From Pleurocapsa sp. PCC 7319 (lineage in GTDB: Bacteria; Cyanobacteriota; Cyanobacteriia; Cyanobacteriales; Xenococcaceae), in NCBI RefSeq assembly GCF_000332195.1, contig NZ_KB235920.1, positions 1 to 64,000 of the forward strand: 64,000 nucleotides of DNA. Direction: 5' to 3'. Under the pieces are notes generated by a model. That model was not told the origin of the DNA and ran no database searches. It worked only from the letters and a program-made list of their open reading frames with translations. This document shows, one piece after another, positions 1 to 8,996 of this stretch. Both the position numbers and the translations under genes were made by a program. Positions within the stretch are counted from its first letter, which is position 1, and each line of letters opens with the position of its first letter.

Positions 1-115
1 TGACTCAGTATGAGCTTCACCAGTTCCTTTTTTGTACTAACTGGTTGAGTTTTTCTAGTTCGTTTAACTCAGGTTCCTGGTTCATCTTACCGTTACATTA
101 CCCAGTTTTCTTAAC
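1..115 (-). pseudogene. IS66-family transposase, N-terminal end (fragment, cut by window edge)
   Basis: The sequence is nearly identical to 39418-39529, the N-terminal end of a second IS66-type transposase copy, and both copies diverge from each other just after the same TTAAC, so the element end is at 115. The reading frame starts with MNQEPELNELEKLNQL on the minus strand. It then carries a 2-nt net insertion near position 35 compared with the other copy, which breaks the frame. The body would continue left of the window. It abuts ISAs1-type transposase sequence at 116, so this IS66 copy appears to have inserted into that gene. Confidence 0.75.
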
Positions 116-871
116 GAGTGCAACCTTATCTCTCTTTTTAATACCTGAATCCTTACAGTAAGCAGTACTAACTCTGCGTTTTTCGATTCTTCCGTGACCT
201 TTAAAAATATTGGTAAAACTTGTCATGTTGGACAAAATTTCGTTTTTACAGCTTGATCTAGTTTGGGTTGATTTCCTTTGACAGCAGCAAGATAGTGATT
301 TCCGCTATTGATAATTGTTTCAATAGTTTTTTGTGTATTGATTGCATCAAATGCAAAAACTACCCCTTCAACGGCTAAAAGCCTCAATAAATTTGGGTAT
401 TGCGGTAATTTCATTACTCTTGTTTTTAACTTTTTCTGGTCTTAGGATTAGTCCTCTTTCAACTAGGTAAGCCGTAACTAATGTGATTGCCTTGTGTGGC
501 TCACAATGAGGGTTGTCTGACGAAAGTAAGTATGAGCCTTTTAACACTTTTCCGTCCAATGCCAAAGTCTCACCTGCTAACGGTTTGATTTCAAAAAAAC
601 TTGCTAATCTAGCTGAATACTCCTCGTAATCCAAATTTAATAATGCTCTCCTAATTGTGCTGTAAGAAGGGATTCTTCTGACTTCAAATAACTCTTTTAA
701 TTCTTCACTGTACGATTTTAGCCAATCTCCGAGCGCAAGAAAGCCTTGGTTGCCTGCTGTCACCCCCAGTGTAAACAGAGCCAAACATAATTGTAATGAA
801 TGCCTTGTTCCCTGTTTTCTTCTACGATCTGGCATTCGAGAGAATGCTTCTATTATCGCTATTTCACTCAC
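116..871 (-). pseudogene. ISAs1-family transposase, frameshifted and truncated
   Basis: The N-terminal part (871 to about 390) has the ISAs1-type transposase-associated domain followed by the start of the DDE domain (LALDGKVLKGSY; the D of DGK is the likely first catalytic Asp). A frameshift near 370-400 moves the frame to a stretch reading VFAFDAINTQKT and AAVKGNQPKL, the second conserved block of this family. A further shift near 225 leads to KGHGRIEKRRV, also typical of ISAs1 transposases. The C-terminus is missing because IS66 sequence begins at 115. At least two frameshifts plus truncation make it non-functional. Confidence 0.8.
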
Positions 872-928
872 TTTTCTAGTTTATTTACACTACCACAATT
901 ACAATATCACCTAGAATGAAATAGCCCT

Positions 929-1190
929 GACAATATAATTGAACAAGATCATAGATTTCCCAAAAAGCTAGCTAAATATAAATCATATTTTCAATATTTT
1001 CATACAGCATGGCGAACATTGAGAGGATATGAAATTATGAATGCTATTCGTAAAGGTCAAGTTCAAAATGTAGAGAAACATGACGTTTTAGGACAAAGAG
1101 ATTTTATTCATTCTCTTTTTGGGATTGCTGTCTGAAAAATCAGTTATTCAAAGAGTTTTTCTGTCCGTTAAAACTTTTTGCAACAGAACC
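929..1190 (+). pseudogene. IS6-family transposase C-terminal fragment with right inverted repeat
   Basis: The plus-strand frame from about 929 to the stop at 1133-1135 reads IIEQDHRFPKK, then TAWRTLRGYEIMNAI, and ends in LFGIAV. It aligns with the C-terminus of the complete IS6 transposase at 40721-41431 (VEQDHRGVKK, TAWRTIRGIEIM, LFGIAI). The terminal sequence ACTTTTTGCAACAGAACC (to 1190) resembles the IS6 inverted repeat ending in GCGACAGAACC. The N-terminal two thirds, with most of the DDE domain, are absent. Confidence 0.8.
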
Positions 1191-1213
1191 AAACAGATTT
1201 AGCATAACCTAGC

Positions 1214-2326
1214 CTAACGAGCGATCGCATTTTGGGTTTTTGAAACTAGATCGTGAACAGCCAGGCGGTCTGAGCGAATCAACATCGAAGTAAATAAACA
1301 CAAAAATTCAATAGTAATCAGACTCAGAAAAATTATTCCAGATACTCCATCAACATATCCTAACTGTTCTAATTGTCGCTCAAAAAGATAGTGAAAAAAC
1401 AAGTCGGTAATAACAGGAAAATATACTAACAAGCCATAGCGAAGACAGAGTGTCAAAAACTTGACGGATTTTCCATTGGCACGAACTAGATGAATAAATA
1501 CCAATTTTTTCCCAGGAGTTTGTCCCTGCCATAGCCAGGGAACGATAATAAAATAAGCAAAATAGACCAGAAAATAGATTCCAGCCTTATACTTTCCTTC
1601 CCAATCACCAAACAATAGTGAAGATATTCCTTGTGCCAAGGTATTAGCTAAAAACCAATCAATAACAAAAGCCACCAAACGACGCATCGGACTTACTTTC
1701 TGGGGAATTTTCTCGGGTTGATGCTGTAAGTTTGGCAAAAACTGAAATAAAGGCATAATCAAATATCCTACTACTGCCCCCGAAGTATTTAAGATCAAGT
1801 CATCTACATCAAAATAACGATAAGGACAAGGATAAATGCCATAAATCCCCGTAAGCTGAGTCATTTCAAAAGTTGCGGTAGTGGCGATCGCAATCAACAA
1901 TGCTAGTCTAAAACTAGTTTTAAAATAATAGTGCAGATAAAAACCTAGAGGCATCAACAATAAGAAGTTAAAAAATGCCTGTAAAAATACCGAGCTTTCC
2001 AAAATAGAAATCAAGTTAAAGTGCCGTAATGAAATCTGATTTCTAGTTACAGTATCTCTTATAAATTGCAGCGGAATTAGTTGAACTTGGGAAGCTAAAG
2101 AATGAACTTGACAAAAATTTGTAGTTATTTCAGGTAACGGCAGAATAACCAGAAAAATAGCACAAAGACCATAAAATAAGAACGAATAGAAGACTAAAGC
2201 ACGATCAAATCTTAGGTAGCCAAATCGCCGATAATGAACAACACAAATAGGAATTAGTAATCCAATTCCTAGTAACAAGAAAATATATGCAGCTTCCTCA
2301 ATAGGTACTAAATAAACTTTGAACAT
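1214..2326 (-). CDS. VanZ-like / RDD-domain fusion membrane protein
   Basis: This is a 370-aa polytopic membrane protein. Residues 1-190 look like a VanZ-type domain: several hydrophobic helices, with the PYRYFDVDDLILNTSGAVVG segment typical of VanZ proteins. Residues about 210-365 look like an RDD domain: RRLVAFVIDWFLAN at the start of the first helix, then WQGQTPGKKLVFIHLVRANG before the next. Fusions of these two domains are known in bacteria, but their biochemical role is not settled. VanZ homologues are linked to glycopeptide resistance and RDD proteins to transport or ion exchange. It is transcribed alone, with a 564-nt gap upstream. The function here is not inferred beyond an inner-membrane location. 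Confidence 0.8.
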   Translation of the reverse strand: MFKVYLVPIEEAAYIFLLLGIGLLIPICVVHYRRFGYLRFDRALVFYSFLFYGLCAIFLVILPLPEITTNFCQVHSLASQVQLIPLQFIRDTVTRNQISLRHFNLISILESSVFLQAFFNFLLLMPLGFYLHYYFKTSFRLALLIAIATTATFEMTQLTGIYGIYPCPYRYFDVDDLILNTSGAVVGYLIMPLFQFLPNLQHQPEKIPQKVSPMRRLVAFVIDWFLANTLAQGISSLLFGDWEGKYKAGIYFLVYFAYFIIVPWLWQGQTPGKKLVFIHLVRANGKSVKFLTLCLRYGLLVYFPVITDLFFHYLFERQLEQLGYVDGVSGIIFLSLITIEFLCLFTSMLIRSDRLAVHDLVSKTQNAIAR

Positions 2327-2890
2327 AAGTCATAAGAATACTAACTTTTGATTTTAGAAATATTCACTAGAGCCATCAAAAAGTAATTTTCAGTTATCCT
2401 TGGCTTTAGTTAGCCAGTCTCAACCAATCACTATAACTTCTTTTATTTTGATCAAAAAAGTGGTGTATTCAAGCATTATACTAACGCTTATATACTTTTT
2501 AAAGTAATGATAGTAGTTGTTAGCTACTAGTTAGTAAGTAGTACTTCCAATTTAGTCGACGATTCTAAAATCATGAGCTATATTCTTGTATGAGAAACGA
2601 TAGGTTAAAGAGGTTAAATAAAGATGTCCTATGACGATAAATTTCTTATGCAAGTCAATGATTGATCAAGTGAATTAGTGAAAAATACTAGTCTTATCTT
2701 GATTTACTTATGCTTTTTGCATTGAAATTTAAAGTAGAAGTATGCCCCAAAATTGTGCAGTAAATTGCAATTTTTCTAGTTAAATTTAACTAGGGAATAC
2801 TATCTATATATTTAGTGCTTTTTAATATTGTATTACCTATATTGGTAAATCTAAAATTTCTCAAATCACTATATTACCAAATATAATTTC
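2327..2890. other. Intergenic region, no gene seen
   Basis: This is an AT-rich spacer between divergently oriented genes (VanZ/RDD on minus, secreted protein on plus) and must hold both promoters. The only structure noticed is a set of TTACC/GGTAA half-sites at 2833-2837, 2844-2848 and 2874-2878, just upstream of the start at 2891. They could be an operator, but this is weak. No open frame of interest was seen. Confidence 0.4.
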
Positions 2891-3418
2891 ATGAACAAGA
2901 AATTCCGAAAATATTCAGCAATTTCAACTGTTGTAGCAACAGTTTTTCCCAGTATTTTTATTGCCACAATTAAGCCTGTATTAGCCTCAAATTACTTGCC
3001 TGAGCAGCGTCCTGGCTGGTGTAAGAATGAGGTGCTAGATCGTTACAACACCTATATGGCAGATGTCACTATTACTGGTCAAAAGAATAGAGAAGTTTCT
3101 TGGAAGCTGGATAGCACTGGTAGAAAAGGAACTTGTCTATTTAACAGTAACAATGAATTTGTCAGGATTAAAGTTAGCCCGCATGAACTCCATTACAAGG
3201 CTACAGGTGCCATTTATTGGAATAAGAGAAAGAAAAAATGGATTGCTCCAGATGGGGGGATTTGTCATACTTGTTCTCCAGAGAATGGCTTTCCTATGTC
3301 TCCAAAAACACAAGATGGATTTTTCTTTCTCCCAGACGATAATCTTTGGTATGACCCCGATGGTCATGAGTGCTATAGTTGCAATCCAGCAAACGGTTTT
3401 CCTATTCCTCCCTCTTAA
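2891..3418 (+). CDS. Small secreted protein with duplicated Cys-x-x-Cys/NGFP motif, unknown function
   Basis: This 175-aa protein has an N-terminal hydrophobic segment (about residues 10-32) ending in a plausible signal-peptidase site after VLAS, so it is probably exported. The mature part has a repeated C-terminal motif: CHTCSPENGFP and then CYSCNPANGFP, about 40 residues apart and each preceded by a W-x-x-PDG-type turn. The paired CxxC motifs could bind metal or form disulphides. I do not recognise a named family. It is transcribed alone and convergent with the META-domain gene. An ORF in another frame (3063-3422) is judged a shadow because this frame has the signal peptide and repeat. Confidence 0.65.
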   Translation: MNKKFRKYSAISTVVATVFPSIFIATIKPVLASNYLPEQRPGWCKNEVLDRYNTYMADVTITGQKNREVSWKLDSTGRKGTCLFNSNNEFVRIKVSPHELHYKATGAIYWNKRKKKWIAPDGGICHTCSPENGFPMSPKTQDGFFFLPDDNLWYDPDGHECYSCNPANGFPIPPS

Positions 3419-3428
3419 ATAACTATCA

Positions 3429-3480
3429 GCTCTTGACTTTTTACTTTTAGGCAAATTACCAAAAAACACAAGTCAAGAGC
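3429..3480. terminator. Candidate bidirectional terminator between convergent genes
   Basis: GCTCTTGACTT at 3429-3439 is the exact reverse complement of AAGTCAAGAGC at 3470-3480, giving an 11-bp stem with a 30-nt loop just after the stop at 3418. The downstream gene is on the opposite strand. The loop is long and there is no clean T-run directly after the stem, so confidence is limited. Confidence 0.35.
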
Positions 3481-3522
3481 GTCACTAGATAGTGATGATT
3501 CCTGGTCAAAAAAGCAAAGCTT

Positions 3523-4524
3523 CTAGTTCGAGGAAGTTCTGAGGGTATGAAAATTTTGAGGTTCTAGAACCATACCTTTCGAGGTTTCTTTAAAACTATA
3601 GTACATGCTAGTTTCGCTAGAAGCACAGCATTGAGGATCAGAATCTTGATAGCGGTCAAAAACTGCTACGATTTCATCTTCTCGAAAGAGATAAATTTGA
3701 GAAAGGCTGCCATCGCTATGAGAGTTCATCACAGAAGGTGAAAGAGTACCCACAAAATCGCCTTCTTTAAAGACAAAATATTGAAAATTCATTGGTCGAC
3801 ATTGAGCATCTGCATTGACCATCCCTGAGATGATTGTAGTAGAACCAAATACTTGAGCAGGACCATAAAGCATCCAACCACCAATTTCTACGGATCTATC
3901 TTCGGGTAGAGATGCAGTGCGAAATGATTCAGTGCAATAGGGTAAATTGTCTTCAACTTGAATTGGAGCTCGAGGAACGGCTTGACCAGGTAGATTCCAG
4001 TTCTGACTAGCTGTATCGAGCCATGATTCATTACTAGTTTGTGAGCCTGATTGCTCAAACACCAATACTCCTGAACCTTTAACAGATTGATAAGATATGC
4101 GTAATTTACCTGCTTTTGTAATCTCAAATCTCTGCGCTCCTTGAAGAGCAGCCATATATTGGAATTCTTGTTCCATCACTTGAGGCAGACAAGCTTTACG
4201 AGTTGCAGCAAGATCGCCCACTTTTAATTGCATTTTAGAGATATTAAAAGAACCATTATAGTTATTGCACCCTCCTGAGCCACTAATCGTTTCTTCGCTA
4301 AATTGAACTGTAATTTCTGTATCTCTAGCCACTGGTTTGGTTGTATTACCTTCTTCCCACTGCATTAATTGCCAAGGGTCTTCTAAATTTGAATCGGAGA
4401 CAGGAGGTGGAACGGCGATCGCTGGAGGACTTAATAGAGGATTGAAGAGCGATTGAGCTAATCCAATTGATAATAAGCCAAGCCCTGAATTACACAAAAT
4501 TGATAAACAGTTGTTTGTATTCAT
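3523..4524 (-). CDS. META (HslJ-like) domain exported protein
   Basis: This 333-aa protein has a hydrophobic N-terminus (residues about 8-35) that may be a signal sequence. Residues about 48-160 match the META domain also found in HslJ: W-x-L near the start, SGSGGCNNYNGSF, then a TRKAC segment and EQEFQYMAAL, followed by G-x-L-x-I-x-Y. In this family the domain is extracytoplasmic, with no defined enzymatic role. Residues about 190-333 form a second region that I do not recognise, with repeated W/F-rich beta-like stretches. It is a single gene, separated by a 297-nt divergent promoter region from the hydrolase gene on the other strand. Confidence 0.75.
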   Translation of the reverse strand: MNTNNCLSILCNSGLGLLSIGLAQSLFNPLLSPPAIAVPPPVSDSNLEDPWQLMQWEEGNTTKPVARDTEITVQFSEETISGSGGCNNYNGSFNISKMQLKVGDLAATRKACLPQVMEQEFQYMAALQGAQRFEITKAGKLRISYQSVKGSGVLVFEQSGSQTSNESWLDTASQNWNLPGQAVPRAPIQVEDNLPYCTESFRTASLPEDRSVEIGGWMLYGPAQVFGSTTIISGMVNADAQCRPMNFQYFVFKEGDFVGTLSPSVMNSHSDGSLSQIYLFREDEIVAVFDRYQDSDPQCCASSETSMYYSFKETSKGMVLEPQNFHTLRTSSN

Positions 4525-4821
4525 TAAATTTATCCGTCAAATAAGAATCAATTCAGTTATAGTTTATTCCTAAAAATATAGCTCCCTTAAAAACACTTAT
4601 AAACAAATATTTGAGTTTCTAAAATGAGTATATTTGACTTCAAAATTAAAAATGAAGTAAATCAATGATATCTACAAAAATAAGTCAAAGCCTTTATTAT
4701 TTATCGATTGGTAGTATTTCAACAATCATTTTTTTTGATGTAAAAATATTTTTTAAATTAATTAATTCTAGCTTTACCTCTATCTACTAACTCTAAAAAA
4801 TCTAAGCCTACAATTATTATT
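4525..4821. other. Divergent promoter region
   Basis: This AT-rich spacer separates the minus-strand META-domain gene from the plus-strand hydrolase gene. No convincing regulatory motif or small ORF was identified. Confidence 0.4.
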
Positions 4822-6912
4822 ATGAACAGGTTTTCCCGTTGGTTATTAATTTGTTTGATAACTGTCTCGTTTATTTTGTGCGAGCAAAATATTTTGTTTA
4901 GTCAGACTCCAGATTCAGTTATAAGTTCTACTAAAAGCAATGCCTTTGAAAAAATAGCCTGTTCCCAACTGGGTGCTACTTCAGAGTTTAATTCTGAACC
5001 TAATAATAGTAATCTTTTCCCGATTCCAGGTACCGAGGAAGGTAAAGATTATGAATGTGGCTCATTAACCGTACCTGAACATCATAGTGAACCTAATGGC
5101 AAAACAATTACAGTAGGAGTTGTTATTGTTAAAAGTTCTAATCCTAATCCAGCAGAACCATTGGTTATGTTTCAGGGAGGACCAGGGGGCTCTAGTGTTG
5201 GTATTTTTACGTCTTTTGCTTCACCAGATAATGAAACAGGCGAAATACTGAGAGCTGATCGAGATTTAATTGTATTCGATAAACGCGGAAATCGATATTC
5301 AAAGCCCTGGTTAAGTTGTCCAGAACTAAAACAGGTCAATGATACAGAAGATGGAATAGAAGTAAGGGTAAGAGCTTTACAAGCTTGTCGCGATCGCCTA
5401 ACTGAATCAGGTGTGAATTTAGCAGCTTTCAATAGTGTCGAAAGTGCCCACGATGTTGCAGTATTGGTAGACTCCCTAGGATATGACAAGGTTAACCTCT
5501 ATGGCGTATCCTACGGAACCGAATTAGTATTCAATATTATGCGTGAGCATCCTGAAATTATTCGCAGTGTGATAGTAGATGGCATTGTTCCCCCAAATCC
5601 TAGTATTGATTCCCAGTATGCTGTAATTCTTGATCGGCTAATTAATAATATTGATCAAGCCTGTGCTGATGATGCAGACTGCGATGAATTGTATCCTGAT
5701 GTTAAACAGATTTTTGAGGAAACCTTTCATCAATTGAATCAGACACCAGCTTCGATTCAAATAGTTGGTAAAGAGGGCATCAAACAAGAATCTATTACAG
5801 GAATTGATTTTGCCTCTGTGTTATTTCAGATGGCTTATTCATCTGGTGCACCATTCGTGATGCCCGCCATGATTTATCAAGTTCACGATCGCGAATATTC
5901 TCTGATTACTCAATTTTATTACCTTAATGCTTTACTGGAAGGAGCTGACGATTCTGCTGATGGCACTTACTTTTCGGTAAAGTGTTCTGAAGATAAGTTC
6001 TATGCTGATCGATTAGTAGTTGAGGGTGTTTCTGATGTTGCCCAAGATTGGGGAACGCAAACCTTTCAGGAAATGGAGCAGTCTTGTCAAGCGTGGAATG
6101 TTCCAGCAGTCAAATCCTCTGATCGTGACTTGGTAGTTAGCGATATTCCATCACTACTATTCAATGGGAACTTTGATCCCATTACACCCCCGCCTTTTGG
6201 CAAGTTAGTAGCTCAAGGCTTAAATAACAACACTAATGTTATATTTCCTGCCAACGGACATGGTGCAATTTTGAGTGGCTCTTGTGCCACGGGCATTATG
6301 ACTAAATTCCTTGATCGCCCTAATCAGTCTCTAGATACCAGTTGTACCAATAGGCAAAAAATATCTTTTATTACGAAGAGAAATACCTTAATTGCCCCAG
6401 GAACTACTTGGTTAGCTCAATCTCTTCTCGATTTAGCATGGGGAGATATTCTTCGGCGCTTAGTGCTACTTATTTTATTGATGCTCTTTCCTTTAGTTTG
6501 GTTCATCATTTGGTTAATTACTCGAATGCGCCATAAAGGACAATTACCCAAAAAATCATCTAGTGGGGCACTTTGGGCAGCTTGGTTTGGTACATTGCTA
6601 GCAGCATGTAGTGCGTCTTGGATTGTACTTCAGTTAGTTCAGATTGGGATGACAGCGACTTCTGGTGGGCATGGTAATTTTGGGTTCACTCGCATTTTTG
6701 TTGGGGTAGACCGCAGTTTTGCTTGGGTCTATGTAATTCCAATTTTGATAGCTTTACTCTCTGTGATTGTGGCAGTAATGGCGATACTTTCTTGGAAGCA
6801 CCATTACTGGGGTAAAAGAAGGCGATTCTACTACTCCTTTACAGCAGGAGTGGCGATCGCTTACAGTTTTTACCTGGCTATGGCTGGGCAACTGACTGTT
6901 TTCTTCCACTAA
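4822..6912 (+). CDS. Alpha/beta hydrolase (peptidase S33 / tripeptidyl-aminopeptidase-like) with C-terminal membrane helices
   Basis: This 696-aa protein starts with a hydrophobic signal-like segment (residues 6-22). Residues about 80-515 form an alpha/beta hydrolase of the S33 type that includes secreted tripeptidyl aminopeptidases and proline iminopeptidases. The oxyanion-region motif FQGGPGGSS is at about 117-125, the nucleophile elbow GVSYGT has Ser230, FNGNFDPITPP has the acid Asp452, and NGHGAI has the catalytic His480. The substrate is presumably peptides cleaved outside the cytoplasm (inference). Unusually, about 170 more residues follow, with at least four hydrophobic segments (about 535-560, 580-605, 640-665 and 675-695) that would anchor the enzyme. 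No operon partner is evident. Confidence 0.85.
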   Translation: MNRFSRWLLICLITVSFILCEQNILFSQTPDSVISSTKSNAFEKIACSQLGATSEFNSEPNNSNLFPIPGTEEGKDYECGSLTVPEHHSEPNGKTITVGVVIVKSSNPNPAEPLVMFQGGPGGSSVGIFTSFASPDNETGEILRADRDLIVFDKRGNRYSKPWLSCPELKQVNDTEDGIEVRVRALQACRDRLTESGVNLAAFNSVESAHDVAVLVDSLGYDKVNLYGVSYGTELVFNIMREHPEIIRSVIVDGIVPPNPSIDSQYAVILDRLINNIDQACADDADCDELYPDVKQIFEETFHQLNQTPASIQIVGKEGIKQESITGIDFASVLFQMAYSSGAPFVMPAMIYQVHDREYSLITQFYYLNALLEGADDSADGTYFSVKCSEDKFYADRLVVEGVSDVAQDWGTQTFQEMEQSCQAWNVPAVKSSDRDLVVSDIPSLLFNGNFDPITPPPFGKLVAQGLNNNTNVIFPANGHGAILSGSCATGIMTKFLDRPNQSLDTSCTNRQKISFITKRNTLIAPGTTWLAQSLLDLAWGDILRRLVLLILLMLFPLVWFIIWLITRMRHKGQLPKKSSSGALWAAWFGTLLAACSASWIVLQLVQIGMTATSGGHGNFGFTRIFVGVDRSFAWVYVIPILIALLSVIVAVMAILSWKHHYWGKRRRFYYSFTAGVAIAYSFYLAMAGQLTVFFH

Positions 6913-7050
6913 AAGTCACACTGAAACTTTTGAGCACTGGTATTTAAATAGAGTTTTCTATTATAGCTAACTGAAATAAGTTTGAATCGCTGAAGAATTA
7001 AAGCTAAATTGGGATAATAACCCTTAAACAATCGAAAATAAAACCTAAAA

Positions 7051-7230
7051 ATGGCATATTCTTTAGATATGCGGCAACGTGCATTAGACCTGTTAGAAGA
7101 AGGCAAAAGCAAAACAGAAATATCAAGAATGCTTGGAGCTAGTAGAACAAGTATTCTTCGATGGGAAAAAAGAGCCTTAAGAGGAGAGCTTGCAGCTATT
7201 TACCCCAAAAAAAGAGGTGGGTTTAGAGCT
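7051..7230 (+). pseudogene. IS630-type transposase N-terminal HTH remnant
   Basis: The frame opens with MAYSLDMRQRALDLLEEGKS and a helix-turn-helix (SKTEISRMLGASRTSILRWEKR), typical of the first ORF of IS630-family elements. At 7231 the sequence switches to the duplicated inverted end of the neighbouring IS, after which the frame continues by chance to 7365. The catalytic DDE part is absent. Confidence 0.7.
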
Positions 7231-7366
7231 GGTTCTAACGGATTTTGTGGATCAACCACTTTGAAGGGTTTGGCGACCGTTCATCGAGCTAGCAATCAAC
7301 AAATTGTGAAGCCAATTGTGATGATAGCTAAAACCATTGAGATCGCTAAACGGCGATATCCGTGAC
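7231..7366. repeat. Inverted duplicate of the IS right end (136 bp)
   Basis: This stretch is the exact reverse complement, as far as I can read, of 8616-8751, the right end of the adjacent IS including the last codons of its transposase. It begins with the terminal sequence GGTTCTAACGGATTTTGTGG, and the same 20-mer recurs two bases after its end, at 7369-7388. Confidence 0.85.
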
Positions 7367-7368
7367 CT

Positions 7369-8751
7369 GGTTCTAACGGATTTTGTGGGTAGTAGAAATA
7401 CTCAGGATAATGGGGCTTGAAGCACAAAAGAAATCAAATTGAGATAAAGTCAACAAACAATCAATTGATTTTCAGTAAAAATTCAAGCATGGCAGTTTCT
7501 ATCAGAGGAGATAAAAGTATTTGTTTACCCGTTAGCAGTGAAGAACAATATCAACAACTAATCGCCAATAATCACAATTATAGAGCCTATTTGCTGCAAC
7601 TTTATGCCAAGTATCCTGAAATTTTTCCCAGAGAAATGGAAGCAGGGTTCAGCTTTCATGATTGGGTGGTCTCCAGCAAACAGGAACTGTCAATGCGCCG
7701 CATTAAGCTCAAAGCTAATCAGCAGGTCTATCAATTGCGTCCTGACTTCATTATGCCTTATATGGTAGGAAAAACCGACGAAATAGACAAACCAATGTAT
7801 TTAAGACAATTTGGTGTGCCTTTTGACGCTTTAAGTTATGTTTTCGGTCGTAATGCCATGTACTGGTATCGTATTTACCTGTCTTTAGGTCGAGCCTCGA
7901 TTGTGGGAACGACAATCAAAGACGCTCAAAAACTGCCTCCACATCTGGTAGCGGATGAAAAACATACTTGGTTAGGGGGTTCACGAGTTTATCTTCCTAC
8001 TACCGTAGCATCTGGCTGTATTTTGGGAGTTAGCTTGACCGAATCAGCTAGTGCGCCAGCTTTAACTAAAGGATACGCAGAATTTCAAACCGAAGCTCGT
8101 CTTCTCGACCCCAATTATACCCCAGTGACAGTCAATACAGATGCTTGGGACGGAACTAAACAGGCTTGGCTTAATCTATTTCCCACGGTGACTTTGGTAC
8201 TGTGCTTTTTGCACGCGGTGCTAAAAGTGCAGAAAGGAAGCCCCAGTTATCGCAATTTAAGAAACAAGCTCAAAGCTCTGCTCTGGAAAGCTTATAAATC
8301 CTCTACTGCTGCTAAATTCTTGCAAGGAATACGATTAGCTTTGATTTGGAGCAAAAAACATATCAGACGGAAACGCACTTTAAGCAAGATGCGTCAATTA
8401 TGCCGTCGTGCTGCTCAATTCACAGTCGCTTATCAATTTCCCCAAGCTCATCGCACTAGCAATATGGTAGACCGGTTGATGAATCACCAAGACCGTTTAC
8501 TCTACACTATGCAATACTTTCATGGTGACAAGGAGTCGGCAAGATTATATCTACGTTCGATGGCACTGATCTGGAATTTCCATCCCTACGCAGCTAGAAC
8601 TCGCTCAAAATGCTCGTCACGGATATCGCCGTTTAGCGATCTCAATGGTTTTAGCTATCATCACAATTGGCTTCACAATTTGTTGATTGCTAGCTCGATG
8701 AACGGTCGCCAAACCCTTCAAAGTGGTTGATCCACAAAATCCGTTAGAACC
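7369..8751 (+). mobile_element. Insertion sequence with GGTTCTAACGG ends, family not assigned
   Basis: The element is about 1383 bp. Its left end is GGTTCTAACGGATTTTGTGG at 7369-7388 and its right end is the reverse complement, ending at 8751. It carries one transposase gene. The left side is flanked by an extra inverted copy of the right end (7231-7366), so the outermost repeat pair is 7231-7366 / 8616-8751. It has removed the C-terminal part of a parD-like gene on its right and the rest of an IS630 gene on its left. I saw no clear target-site duplication, which suggests a deletion accompanied or followed insertion. Confidence 0.7.
7489..8730 (+). CDS. DDE-type transposase of the IS at 7369-8751
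   Basis: I start this gene at ATG 7489 (MAVSIRGDKS); an upstream TTG at 7417 in frame would give 437 aa. The central region has ADEKHTWLGGSRVY and later VNTDAWDGTKQAWLNLFP, which place acidic residues like those of DDE/MULE-like transposases, followed by a CFLHAVLKV motif. The C-terminal region ends in a segment (DLNGFSYHHNWLHNLL) encoded inside the terminal inverted repeat. I do not recognise the IS family with certainty. The gene looks intact, so the element may be active. Confidence 0.7.
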   Translation: MAVSIRGDKSICLPVSSEEQYQQLIANNHNYRAYLLQLYAKYPEIFPREMEAGFSFHDWVVSSKQELSMRRIKLKANQQVYQLRPDFIMPYMVGKTDEIDKPMYLRQFGVPFDALSYVFGRNAMYWYRIYLSLGRASIVGTTIKDAQKLPPHLVADEKHTWLGGSRVYLPTTVASGCILGVSLTESASAPALTKGYAEFQTEARLLDPNYTPVTVNTDAWDGTKQAWLNLFPTVTLVLCFLHAVLKVQKGSPSYRNLRNKLKALLWKAYKSSTAAKFLQGIRLALIWSKKHIRRKRTLSKMRQLCRRAAQFTVAYQFPQAHRTSNMVDRLMNHQDRLLYTMQYFHGDKESARLYLRSMALIWNFHPYAARTRSKCSSRISPFSDLNGFSYHHNWLHNLLIASSMNGRQTLQSG

Positions 8752-8924
8752 AGGGCTAAACCTTCAATTAACAGGTAATCTAACTTTTCTTGAGCTGCTT
8801 GTTTTTGTGCTTGACGAATTAGAGTCCGAATATATTCACTAGCTGTACTATATCCTCCCTGAGCGATTTGTTCGTCAATAAAGGTACGCATAGAGTCAGG
8901 AAGAGAGATGTTTAGAGATGTCAT
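8718..8924 (-). pseudogene. parD-like: ParD-type antitoxin gene, C-terminus replaced by IS sequence
   Basis: The first 57 codons (8924 down to about 8752) encode a ribbon-helix-helix antitoxin of the ParD/CC2985 type: MTSLNISLPDSMRTFIDEQI, then GGYSTASEYIRTLIR and QEKLDYLLIEGL. At 8751 the frame runs into the IS right end, and the last 11 residues are IS-encoded. The parE-type toxin gene expected just downstream (to the left) is missing. The DNA-binding half is intact, so a truncated antitoxin could still be made, but a working toxin-antitoxin pair is not present. Confidence 0.8.
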
Positions 8925-8996
8925 GGCATTGCAATAGGAAACAATCTAAGCGTACAAATATATTATGGCAAATATTGCCAATTTTTGTTATTCATC

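Noticed and set aside
3063-3469. ORFs in other frames over the small secreted protein
   Set aside because: They lack a signal peptide and conserved repeats, both of which are present in the 2891-3418 frame.
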